NCBI GenBank assembly: GCA_964293155.1
Contig: CAXYYA010000084.1
Coordinates: 1-6,500, forward strand
DNA from: JAQVEB01 sp028698105
GTDB taxonomy: Bacteria > Bacteroidota > Bacteroidia > Bacteroidales > Dysgonomonadaceae
DNA length: 6,500 nt
Reading direction: 5' to 3'
Position 1 is the stretch's first letter, and every line of letters starts with the position of its first letter. Under the pieces are notes generated by a model. The model ran no database searches and had not been told where the DNA came from. It was given only the letters and a program-made list of their open reading frames with translations. Shown here piece by piece: positions 1 to 6,437 of the stretch. The position numbers and the translations under genes are program-made.

Positions 1-980
1 CGTTTTGTGTAGGATTTAAGAAAAATACCTTGAATATCGCGATAATTTATGGTTGCTAAATAATTATTTTTCGGATTTCCACCTCTAAAGGTTAAATTAT
101 GCACGTGATTTATGGGTGTTCGTGTTATTTGTTCTAACCAATCAGTATTTCCACCTAAATCGTCAGATTGAGCTCTAACGCCATCGGTTATCTGCTGACG
201 ATAATCCGCAGATGTTAACATATTAAGCTTATTTGCAATGGTCTGGGTGCTGATGTATCCCGCATACTCTACCTGACTGCCGTCCCCTTTTCCAGCTCTT
301 TTGGTCGTGATAATGATAACTCCATTTGTCCCTCTCGTACCATAAATTGCGGCTGCCGATCCATCTTTCAGAACATCTATTGACTCGATATCCTCGGGAG
401 CAACAGTACTCAAATCACCGGGAATTCCATCGATCAATATAAGCGGGTTAGAACTTGTTCCGAAAAGCGTGGTGTTACCTCTTAACCGAATGGATGTTCT
501 GGCTGTGGGGTCACCACTTGTGGTATTTAACGATAAACCTGCAACTTTACCCTGTATCAATTGACCCGCATCCTGAACACTTCCTACATTAAAATTCTCA
601 GATTTCACGGTAGCAACCGAACTCGTGACATCTCCCTTTCTCATTGTACCATAACCAATAACAACAATCTCATCCAATAATGCGTTGTCTTCTCTTAACA
701 CAACATTTAGCCTGTTGCCCGCTACCTGTATTTCCTGCGTAACAAAACCAATATAACTAAAAACCAGTGTTGCTCCGCTTTTAACATTGAGGGTGTAATT
801 TCCGTTAATATCAGTCACAGTTCCGTTTGTTGTTCCTTTTTCCACAACGTTAACTCCAATCAATGGAGCATTTTTGGAGTCAACAACATTGCCGGTAACG
901 GTATTTTGTGCCATTACCATACCACTGAATATCATACCGATAGACAGCATAAATAAGAAAATAACTAATCTTTTTCGCAT
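1..980 (-). CDS. SusC/RagA-family TonB-linked outer membrane transporter, N-terminal part (C-terminus outside window)
   Basis: This is the first 326 codons of an outer-membrane, TonB-dependent glycan importer that normally works with a SusD-like surface lipoprotein; the frame is still open at the window edge. The ATG at 978-980 is chosen because a signal peptide follows directly (MRKR, then a hydrophobic stretch ending MVMA before Gln25). Residues about 27-97 form the carboxypeptidase-regulatory-like domain (TVTGNVVDS, PLIGVNV, VFSYIGF). The TonB-box region is DEIVVIGYGT, residues 103-112. The plug domain follows, with GKVAGLSL at 144-151, IRLRGN, PLILIDGIP at 179-187, the family signature IESIDVLKDGSAAAIYGTRG at 198-217 and NGVIIITTK. 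The first barrel strands start near residue 235, and NYLATINYRD at 306-315 is typical of the family. Full-length members have about 1,000 residues, so about two thirds is missing. There is no STN domain ahead of the regulatory-like domain. The imported substrate cannot be read from this part; the neighbours suggest arabinose-containing oligosaccharides. Confidence 0.96.
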   Translation of the reverse strand, partial: MRKRLVIFLFMLSIGMIFSGMVMAQNTVTGNVVDSKNAPLIGVNVVEKGTTNGTVTDINGNYTLNVKSGATLVFSYIGFVTQEIQVAGNRLNVVLREDNALLDEIVVIGYGTMRKGDVTSSVATVKSENFNVGSVQDAGQLIQGKVAGLSLNTTSGDPTARTSIRLRGNTTLFGTSSNPLILIDGIPGDLSTVAPEDIESIDVLKDGSAAAIYGTRGTNGVIIITTKRAGKGDGSQVEYAGYISTQTIANKLNMLTSADYRQQITDGVRAQSDDLGGNTDWLEQITRTPINHVHNLTFRGGNPKNNYLATINYRDIQGIFLKSYTK

Positions 981-1072
981 ACTACAATCAAGGATTTAAA
1001 AGTTATTAAAAATTTTCTTGTAACATTTTCTAATTGGTTAATTAAAAAAATCCTCAAGGCTCTTAATTTGTG

Positions 1073-1088
1073 CAAATATTCAAATATT
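1073..1088. repeat. Tandem 8-bp repeat CAAATATT x2
   Basis: CAAATATT occurs twice back to back (1073-1080 and 1081-1088). The upstream copy in the sense of transcription doubles as the proposed -7 element of the susC-like gene, and the second copy would overlap the predicted start point. It may be a regulator site, a second weak -7 element, or a coincidence in AT-rich DNA. Confidence 0.4.
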
Positions 1089-1111
1089 CCGGGTTTAAAA
1101 AGGTGGACAAA
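1081..1111 (-). promoter_or_regulatory. Candidate Bacteroidota-type promoter for the susC-like gene
   Basis: On the minus strand a -33-type TTTG (plus-strand CAAA, 1108-1111) is followed after exactly 19 bp by AATATTTG (1081-1088). The known Bacteroides primary-sigma consensus is TTTG, about 19-21 bp, then TAnnTTTG, so only one base differs. Transcription would start near 1075, giving a leader of about 95 nt before the ATG at 980, which is reasonable for a susC-like gene. The DNA is AT-rich, so chance matches are possible; the correct spacing is the main support. Confidence 0.5.
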
Positions 1112-1144
1112 AGATTAAATATAGTGGAGAATCGAACTATCATA

Positions 1145-1161
1145 CGTTTTTAACAAAAACG
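1145..1161. repeat. Perfect 7-bp hairpin downstream of the arabinofuranosidase gene
   Basis: CGTTTTT and AAAAACG form a perfect 7-bp inverted repeat around a 3-nt spacer, 54 bp beyond the stop codon of the arabinofuranosidase gene and upstream of the proposed transporter promoter. The position suits a weak terminator or a 3'-end stabilizing hairpin, but the stem is mostly A-T pairs and no T-run follows on the minus strand, so it is not a canonical intrinsic terminator. Confidence 0.3.
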
Positions 1162-1215
1162 ACTAATTATCAAATTAATTACTCCGATTTTTATGTAACA
1201 AAACGGACGATATCA

Positions 1216-3591
1216 TTATTTTTCTCTTGCTATTCGGGCTAAATAAAATGGGCCAATGTTATTATTATTCTTTGCTTCTTTTAATATAATTGTAATCTTT
1301 CTCTTTCCCTTTGTCAATTCTACGGGAATCTTGTAATCAATTTCATAAAATCGGTTTTCTTTATATTTATTGATATCTTCTGTTGCTATCACTGTATCAT
1401 TCACTAATATATTAAATGTTGAATTTCGATTGTCTTGTCCCCAATAAGTCATGGTTAATATATTTCTTTTCTCCGGATCAACATCCATATCGAATGACAA
1501 AAAACCGCCAGGTTCAGCGGCCCGCCATTTTCTGGTGTTGCTCTCACCTGTATGCATCTTTTCACCTTTCAGGTTGTGATCGCGTTCGGGTTGCATTTCC
1601 CCCGGACGAAACAACGATATAGTTCGCGCTTCAATATCTTGCTGCTTAAGTCGCTCTTGCTCATACACTTTTTGTTGAACGGTCCATTGGTTAGGTGTGA
1701 AAAAATCCCAATAAACAGTATAGTGTTCTGTAACCATCTCGTTAAAGGGACGAAGCTCCACGTTTTCTGGATATGTGTTTCCAATAGACGTGAAGACTAA
1801 ACCGTTTTCTTGCCTTAACCATTGATTGGCATCTTTTTCAGGTGTTACAAAAACGGGAATATTTTGTGCCGGATCCAAGGGAACCGTTCCGAAATTACCA
1901 GCCAAAATTATAGGGCCATAAAATATTGCCCTTCTGTCGGGATTGTCCGGCATTGCTTCGTAATGCAAATCACTCGGCAGATAAACACTAATTTTATCCC
2001 CGTTCCTCCAGTTTCTCTCAACAGCCCAATATCCATCTTCGCCTATAAATTCGTTTATTTTTTTTCCATTTATCCTTATTTCCGATTGTTTAACCCAATA
2101 AGGCTTACGAATGCGTATCGTAAATTTTCCCGGCTTTTTACCGGTAATGGTCAATACAATGTTATTGTTCTCAGGAATATTGGCATTTTGGATTATTTGT
2201 ATTCCCTTTTCTTCCCAATTCAATGCTGATGGGATAAACAGATTTACGTACAAACTTCCATCCCCGCCTTTGTAATAGATGTTTTCGTTGTACTTTACAT
2301 GATTTTCCATTCCTGTTCCCATACAACAAGTAAATGAGTGCTGATAATCGCCGAATTGTTTCTTACCCCCCATACGCAGAGATACATAGTAGGTAGTCAT
2401 CCCTGTTTCAGGGTTTTGCGAAGCTAAAATATGATTATACAAGGCTTTTTCGTAAAAATCCATCCACTTGGCAGAAGGCTTAAGGCCAAAAAGGTGCTGA
2501 GTTAGTTTCAGCATATTGTAAGTGTTGCATGTTTCTGTTGTATTATCGGCCAATTTGTCGTTCAGTTTACCCGGTTCCTGAAAATATTCGTAATAGCTGT
2601 TTCCTCCAATTGCGTAAGTATGGTTTTTGGCAACCGTCTCCCAAAAGAATTTCCCAATCTCTAAGTCGTTTTTATCTTTCGTTATTTCGTAGCGGCGAAT
2701 GCTGCCTATCGCTTTTGGGATAATTGTATTGGCATGGAATCCGTTCAACTTATCCTGATGATTGGCTAGTGGATCAAGAACGGGGCTGTCGTAAAACCGG
2801 TAAGAGAGATCAAGATATTTTTTACTTCCGGTTAAAGCGTAGGTATTAACCAATACTTCCGTCATTCCTCCGTATTCGCATCGCAACATGTTTTGCATTT
2901 GATTTTCATTCAAATGGTCAAGCAGTTCAACAGCCCAATCGGAAAATCTCACCTGAATGGCAAGCGCATCTTTATTTCCGGTTTGGTTGTATGCATCCAA
3001 AAGCCCTGCCATGATTTTGTGCACTGTGTACCATGGCGACCAGTATCCGTTTAAACTAAAGTTTCCGGTTTCAATTATTCCTTTCTTTACTTCATCCCAC
3101 AGTTTATCTTCATTCGGGATTGCTCCTAAATATCCCGTTTTACGTGCATTCTGTATTTCCTTTAATTCCGAAACGGTATAATTGATCCGATTCAGTACTT
3201 CCACGTCGCGGGTAGATCCATACAAAAGGGATAGGGCTGAAAGGTAATGCCCCAGCGAGTGCCCCGCCAAGCCGCCGCTTTCCCAACCTCCATACTTTTC
3301 GGCTTTGGGTTCAAGCCCAGCATTCGATCGAAAACCGGAAAGTAATCTGTCGGGTTCAAGATTAAACAAGAATTTCTCATCTCTTTCCATTGTGTGCTTA
3401 AATTTACTCTCCAAAAGAGTAACATCCCTTAATGGAAAGGGATATGCTTCAACGGGTGCTTGCAGTTTAACTTTTAACAAAACATATTGTTGCATAGGAA
3501 CAAGATCTTGTCCGAACGTGCTGATTGAGAATAAGCATATTGTAAATAATGCAATTGCAATCATACGGTTTCTATTTTTCACAACCTTCAT
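1216..3591 (-). CDS. Secreted GH146/GH127-type (DUF1680) beta-L-arabinofuranosidase
   Basis: This 791-residue protein is predicted to remove terminal beta-L-arabinofuranosyl residues from plant-type glycans. The N-terminus is a signal peptide (MKVVKNRNR, hydrophobic core, cleavage near Gly27/Gln28), so it acts in the periplasm or beyond; Cys19 has no lipobox context. An (alpha/alpha)6 catalytic domain covers about residues 50-440, with family blocks FPLRDVTLLES, GGWESGGLAGHSLGHYLSAL (101-120), SPWYTVHKIMAGLLDAY (185-201), YGGMTEVL and FHANTIIPKAIG (285-296). By comparison with the characterized enzyme HypBA1, Glu335 (in YYEYF) is the likely acid/base, Cys422 the nucleophile, and Glu353, Cys355, Cys422 and Cys423 the zinc ligands. 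Beta-sandwich domains follow at about 445-640. A C-terminal domain at about 655-790 (FRPGEMQPERDHNLKGE, LTMTYWGQD) resembles the DUF6805 module typical of GH146. Length and domain order favour GH146 over GH127, but I could not run a family search. The ATG is set by the signal peptide and AAAGGA 8 nt upstream. The upstream gene ends 25 bp before it, so the two are probably co-transcribed. Confidence 0.92.
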   Translation of the reverse strand: MKVVKNRNRMIAIALFTICLFSISTFGQDLVPMQQYVLLKVKLQAPVEAYPFPLRDVTLLESKFKHTMERDEKFLFNLEPDRLLSGFRSNAGLEPKAEKYGGWESGGLAGHSLGHYLSALSLLYGSTRDVEVLNRINYTVSELKEIQNARKTGYLGAIPNEDKLWDEVKKGIIETGNFSLNGYWSPWYTVHKIMAGLLDAYNQTGNKDALAIQVRFSDWAVELLDHLNENQMQNMLRCEYGGMTEVLVNTYALTGSKKYLDLSYRFYDSPVLDPLANHQDKLNGFHANTIIPKAIGSIRRYEITKDKNDLEIGKFFWETVAKNHTYAIGGNSYYEYFQEPGKLNDKLADNTTETCNTYNMLKLTQHLFGLKPSAKWMDFYEKALYNHILASQNPETGMTTYYVSLRMGGKKQFGDYQHSFTCCMGTGMENHVKYNENIYYKGGDGSLYVNLFIPSALNWEEKGIQIIQNANIPENNNIVLTITGKKPGKFTIRIRKPYWVKQSEIRINGKKINEFIGEDGYWAVERNWRNGDKISVYLPSDLHYEAMPDNPDRRAIFYGPIILAGNFGTVPLDPAQNIPVFVTPEKDANQWLRQENGLVFTSIGNTYPENVELRPFNEMVTEHYTVYWDFFTPNQWTVQQKVYEQERLKQQDIEARTISLFRPGEMQPERDHNLKGEKMHTGESNTRKWRAAEPGGFLSFDMDVDPEKRNILTMTYWGQDNRNSTFNILVNDTVIATEDINKYKENRFYEIDYKIPVELTKGKRKITIILKEAKNNNNIGPFYLARIAREK

Positions 3592-3599
3592 TTTTTACA

Positions 3600-3605
3600 T
3601 CCTTT
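3600..3605 (-). promoter_or_regulatory. Ribosome binding site of the arabinofuranosidase gene
   Basis: Minus-strand AAAGGA lies 8 nt upstream of the ATG at 3591, inside the 25-bp gap after the DUF5695-like gene. It fixes the start of the arabinofuranosidase and is the only clear Shine-Dalgarno-like sequence at a gene start here. The gap has no room for a full promoter, although one inside the end of the upstream gene cannot be excluded. Confidence 0.6.
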
Positions 3606-3616
3606 GTTTTAATTCG

Positions 3617-5575
3617 TTACTGATGGACTCTAAAACTCAGCATATTTTTTTCGCTTTTGTTTGATTTTACAATAAGGTAACCTCTTGAATCTCTGGGTAT
3701 CTTTGAAAGAGATTGAATATTTGTCTCTGTGGGAAGATGTATATCCATCACAGCATCTCCATTCAGTTCCACAACAACTTCACCTGTTTTTGGATTATAA
3801 TTAACCCGTTCCATTTTTCCCGATACGGTAATTAACTCTAACGATTCCGGTGCGATAAACACTCTGTTTTTGCCCGCTGTGGTGATTTCTGTTTCAATCC
3901 AGTCATTCTTCAAAGTCAGATTGCCATTAAACGATAACCAACCAAATTCAGGATGGTTAACAATGTAAGTTTCGGAGTTAACCGCATAGCCATAAAATCC
4001 GCATCCATAATCACTTGCGTATCCATCGTTCGCTAAAGTTGACGGATATGAATGAAAGGCTGCGGGCCCGAAGCCGTCCTTGGTGATGTTAGCCAAAGCA
4101 CCCATTGCTCCGGCGTGGCCTACGCGCAAAAGATAGAAATCGGATAGGTTATCCTTGTAAGCCTCAAGTACCGGGATAGAATTTAAACCGGACCCGTAAT
4201 GATGCAATTGACGTTCAATTCGTGCCAACTTACCACCGAACACAAAATCCCAATACCGGCGCGCACTACCATTATAAGCCCAATGAGGAATTGTGGGCAT
4301 GTAAGCGAGTATTGCATTGAGCGTTACATCTGCTTTACCAGTATAACCAAAGTATTTTGTCCATAGATAAACTTCTTCCTGTCCCGTGGAATCCCAAGGC
4401 ATTTCACTGCCAAAAGGATAATTCAAGGACTGCCAATGATCAGCTCGCTTTTTCATTTGTTCTTCTAAATCAACGGCCATTTCTGTAAATCCTTCACGCT
4501 TTAAGTCCAACAAGATATAGAGAAAAACGGAACCTTCCATCTGCCCAAACTGGGCATAATGTGGGGCAAATTTCACCATCGCAACGGCTGTATGATAAGC
4601 ATTTTCCAGGCTTGTTTTCCAATCAATTCCTTTGACGTATTGATTCCGTCCTAGTTGATACATAACCCAGTGAGCGGCAGCTACATGCGGATAATTATAT
4701 GAACGACCCAGGCTTTCTGCTTCTTTTTTTGACCAGGCTTCCCATCCTCTGAATTGTATTTCATCACTATAAGTGCCTTTCGGCATTAAATTTGGTTCGT
4801 AATAAAACAAACTCTTTCTCACTCCGTATTTTGTGGAATCCTTGCTGTGCTGTATCTTCCCCCACATTGTTTCGTCAATAAATCTCCTTATTCTCCGTAT
4901 TTCTTTATCGTCGGGTTGCATAAGTTGCTTCATCACGGCTGCCAACCAGCTACCCGCTCCCGCTTCATCACTTAACCCAACAAACCAGGAACGTCTTTCC
5001 TGAGTTAAAATATGTTTTTCATCATAATCGTAATTGATGATGGAGGGTGAACGTCCGAAAACGTCCTTTTCATTTTCATACCATTGAAACGTAGTCAAGA
5101 AATGTCCTAAATCGGCCACAATTTCATCTTGCGATTTAATTACCTTATAACTGATCGTTTGCAAAGAACCATCATCATACATGACTGAAACCCTTGCTCT
5201 TCCCCACACATTCCCTTTTACTTCATATTCAGTCCATTTGTTTGGCGTTTCTCCTATTTTTTTAATTGATACCGCATTTTCCGGGTAAACCGATATTTTT
5301 TTGACATTTTTTTGATATTTCACGAAGAGTTTTGATGTTTCATTCATAGGTAAAACATACCCCGGAAGTCCGATAGCAAGCGGTCTGTTTTGTCTGATCA
5401 ATTCATTTTCGATTTCCCGAATCGAAGATGCTATGACAAACTTTAGACCATATTTTTTTGATTCACCTGAACGAAGTTTCACAGAAGTGGGCTCATTCCA
5501 CGGTTCCACACCTTTCCATTCGGTCTCTGCAAGAGCTTTGCTATGTATGAGCCATTCGTGAAACCCTTCGAACAC
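3617..5575 (-). CDS. DUF5695-like protein, C-terminal fragment after the frameshift
   Basis: This is the large second piece of the broken gene, 652 residues when counted from a GTG at 5573-5575. That GTG is not a convincing start: it has no signal peptide, and coding sense continues upstream of it in the same frame to about 5635 (the frame is open to 5698). The helical domain contains distinctive blocks: RRSWFVGLSDEAGAGSW (residues 194-210 of this piece), YNYPHVAAAHWVMYQLG (293-309), HYAQFGQMEGSVF (339-351), EMPWDSTGQEEVYLW (391-405), IPHWAYNGSARRYWDF (429-444) and HHYGSGLNSIP (458-468). The Asp/Glu residues in EMPWDSTGQEE and the His/Tyr residues in HHYGSG are natural candidates for an active site, but that is inference. 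A short beta-rich tail follows and ends at VHQ without a sorting signal. Alone, this piece would lack export and the N-terminal domain. Confidence 0.7.
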   Translation of the reverse strand: MFEGFHEWLIHSKALAETEWKGVEPWNEPTSVKLRSGESKKYGLKFVIASSIREIENELIRQNRPLAIGLPGYVLPMNETSKLFVKYQKNVKKISVYPENAVSIKKIGETPNKWTEYEVKGNVWGRARVSVMYDDGSLQTISYKVIKSQDEIVADLGHFLTTFQWYENEKDVFGRSPSIINYDYDEKHILTQERRSWFVGLSDEAGAGSWLAAVMKQLMQPDDKEIRRIRRFIDETMWGKIQHSKDSTKYGVRKSLFYYEPNLMPKGTYSDEIQFRGWEAWSKKEAESLGRSYNYPHVAAAHWVMYQLGRNQYVKGIDWKTSLENAYHTAVAMVKFAPHYAQFGQMEGSVFLYILLDLKREGFTEMAVDLEEQMKKRADHWQSLNYPFGSEMPWDSTGQEEVYLWTKYFGYTGKADVTLNAILAYMPTIPHWAYNGSARRYWDFVFGGKLARIERQLHHYGSGLNSIPVLEAYKDNLSDFYLLRVGHAGAMGALANITKDGFGPAAFHSYPSTLANDGYASDYGCGFYGYAVNSETYIVNHPEFGWLSFNGNLTLKNDWIETEITTAGKNRVFIAPESLELITVSGKMERVNYNPKTGEVVVELNGDAVMDIHLPTETNIQSLSKIPRDSRGYLIVKSNKSEKNMLSFRVHQ

Positions 5576-5601
5576 AACACTTCTTGGGGTTGGATCATCG
5601 T

Positions 5602-6312
5602 TCAGGGGGTTGTATGCCTCGAATGATGCATCTGATACGGTAGCACCAATAAACTTCCTCCTTTTCCGTGCAAATGATTTACTTGCAGATACCCTGCGTC
5701 AGCTCCGATGTAAGGGTCGAAAAAAACGTTGTCAGCGTGTGCCTGATCCAGATTTTTGCCTTCCAAAATATTATTAAAAATCAGTGGTATGCCCAAAGCG
5801 CCTATTTCTACCTCATTAGACGTGACATTTGTAATCTCAAAACGAAGAACCAAATCTCCGTTATCCATTTCCCAAAAACGTTTAATATTCACAGGAATAT
5901 CAGCCGGTAACGTAGCGGAAAGATCAGCACCGGCTAAAGTATTTCCTTCTGTCTTAATTCTTTCGACAGGTTTTCTGGCCGATGCAGTGGAATATTTTTT
6001 CCATTCCTGTCCGGGTTTTTTTAATGTAATATTGATGTCGCCTAAATGATACAAACCGTCTTTATCACGTTGGTGTATTCTATCTCCAGGAGTGTAATCA
6101 AAAGAGGTATCGGATAACGGAGATAACCTCGCAACTGTTTGTGAAGCATTGACTAATGTAAGAATAAGTGACTTTGTCATGTACTTATTTTCGCCCTGAT
6201 CCATGAAGAGTGTTGACGGTTTTTGAGCTATTTTCTCCCATGGGGATTGAGCCGAAATGCCGAATGATACACTGTAAAGAATGATAATTAGCAGGATTTT
6301 TATTCTTTTCAT
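5602..6312 (-). CDS. DUF5695-like protein, N-terminal fragment before the frameshift
   Basis: This is the first piece of the broken gene, 236 residues, of which the last ten (QMHHSRHTTP) are out-of-frame nonsense before the TGA. The ATG at 6310-6312 is chosen because it starts a good signal peptide: Lys-Arg, then a run rich in Ile and Leu, then an Ala-Gln cleavage site near residue 21. The frame also runs upstream to a TTG at 6372, but those 20 extra residues are polar, precede the signal peptide and overlap the inverted-repeat region, so they are unlikely to be translated. The mature part looks beta-rich (SLILTLVNASQTVARLSP, GDLVLRFEITNVTSNEVEIG, LGIPLIFNNILEGK), in the style of the N-terminal supersandwich domains found ahead of alpha/alpha-toroid glycosidases and lyases. 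The piece on its own is too short to be a complete enzyme. Confidence 0.7.
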   Translation of the reverse strand: MKRIKILLIIILYSVSFGISAQSPWEKIAQKPSTLFMDQGENKYMTKSLILTLVNASQTVARLSPLSDTSFDYTPGDRIHQRDKDGLYHLGDINITLKKPGQEWKKYSTASARKPVERIKTEGNTLAGADLSATLPADIPVNIKRFWEMDNGDLVLRFEITNVTSNEVEIGALGIPLIFNNILEGKNLDQAHADNVFFDPYIGADAGYLQVNHLHGKGGSLLVLPYQMHHSRHTTP

Positions 6313-6374
6313 AGTATCGTGTATTTTAAATTGATTTTTCCTGACTGGTATTCTTGGTTCTGTAATAATCAAAA

Positions 6375-6394
6375 TTAATCAAAAAAATGATTAA
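6375..6394. repeat. Perfect 7-bp inverted repeat just downstream of the proposed operon start point
   Basis: TTAATCA and TGATTAA are exact inverted copies around a 6-nt A-run. The 20-bp element lies a few bases downstream of the predicted transcription start of the enzyme operon, where a dimeric repressor site or a 5'-UTR hairpin could act. It is AT-rich, so chance is a real alternative. Confidence 0.4.
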
Positions 6395-6407
6395 ACATTA
6401 TTTCTTA

Positions 6408-6437
6408 CAAAATTACTTCATATCCTTTTACGTGAAA
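6408..6437 (-). promoter_or_regulatory. Candidate Bacteroidota-type promoter for the DUF5695-like/arabinofuranosidase operon
   Basis: Minus-strand TAATTTTG (plus CAAAATTA, 6408-6415) matches the TAnnTTTG -7 consensus exactly. TTTC (plus GAAA, 6434-6437), one base off the TTTG -33 element, lies 18 bp upstream, slightly short of the usual spacing. Transcription would start near 6401, about 90 nt before the ATG at 6312. A second exact TAATTTTG (6370-6377) exists but has no -33 partner at a proper distance. Confidence 0.45.

Larger units (their letters stand above)
981..1215 (-). other. Intergenic leader of the susC-like gene
   Basis: This 235-bp AT-rich gap separates the stop of the arabinofuranosidase gene from the start of the transporter gene. 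I see no credible small coding frame on either strand. It contains a 17-bp perfect hairpin (1145-1161), a candidate promoter (1081-1111) and a tandem 8-bp repeat (1073-1088). There is no obvious Shine-Dalgarno sequence ahead of the transporter ATG, which is common for genes of this phylum. The gap is much longer than the 25 bp between the two upstream genes, which suggests that the transporter gene has its own transcription start, with or without read-through from the enzyme genes. Confidence 0.6.
3617..6312 (-). pseudogene. DUF5695-like secreted protein, whole gene, interrupted by a single-base frameshift near 5635
   Basis: Two adjacent minus-strand frames read as one gene. The first ends its meaningful sequence at GGSLLVLPY (Tyr codon 5635-5637). 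The other frame continues at once with SDASFEAYNPLNDD and PTPRSVVFEGFHEW, with no gap in sense. Restoring one base, for example an extra T to give TATTCA, yields a continuous protein of about 898 residues. Its layout is a signal peptide (MKRIKILLIIILYSVSFG, cleavage near Ala21/Gln22), an N-terminal beta-sandwich-like region to about residue 300, and a long helical region with conserved-looking aromatic and acidic blocks, probably an alpha/alpha toroid. I recall this layout from the DUF5695 family of Bacteroidota and fungi, but this is from memory. No reaction can be assigned. A secreted sandwich-plus-toroid protein next to a glycosidase suggests a glycan-active enzyme. The break may be a true mutation, a sequencing indel or, less likely, recoding. 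No other lesion is seen in either half. Confidence 0.75.

Noticed and set aside
1031..1044. TAATT-GGTT-AATTA inverted repeat in the susC leader.
   Set aside because: A 5-bp all-A/T stem in AT-rich DNA is expected by chance and has no special position.
1822..2229. Open frame of 135 codons on the plus strand.
   Set aside because: It lies wholly antisense to the conserved catalytic and sandwich domains of the arabinofuranosidase, and its translation shows no family-like motifs; a shadow frame.
3531..3537. Cys19 of the arabinofuranosidase as a lipoprotein cysteine.
   Set aside because: The residues before it (ALFTI) do not form a lipobox, and the hydrophobic core continues past it to a normal signal peptidase I-type site.
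3305..3664. Open frame of 119 codons on the plus strand spanning the gap between the two enzyme genes.
   Set aside because: It is antisense to the signal peptide of one gene and the end of the other, with low-complexity composition and no recognizable domain.
3617..5575. A separate gene starting at the GTG at 5575.
   Set aside because: There is no signal peptide, and coding sense continues upstream in the same frame and joins the preceding gene; it is the second half of a frameshifted gene.
6313..6372. Start of the DUF5695-like gene at the TTG codon at 6372.
   Set aside because: The ATG at 6312 begins a textbook signal peptide, while the 20 extra residues would place polar sequence ahead of it and overlap the inverted repeat in the leader.
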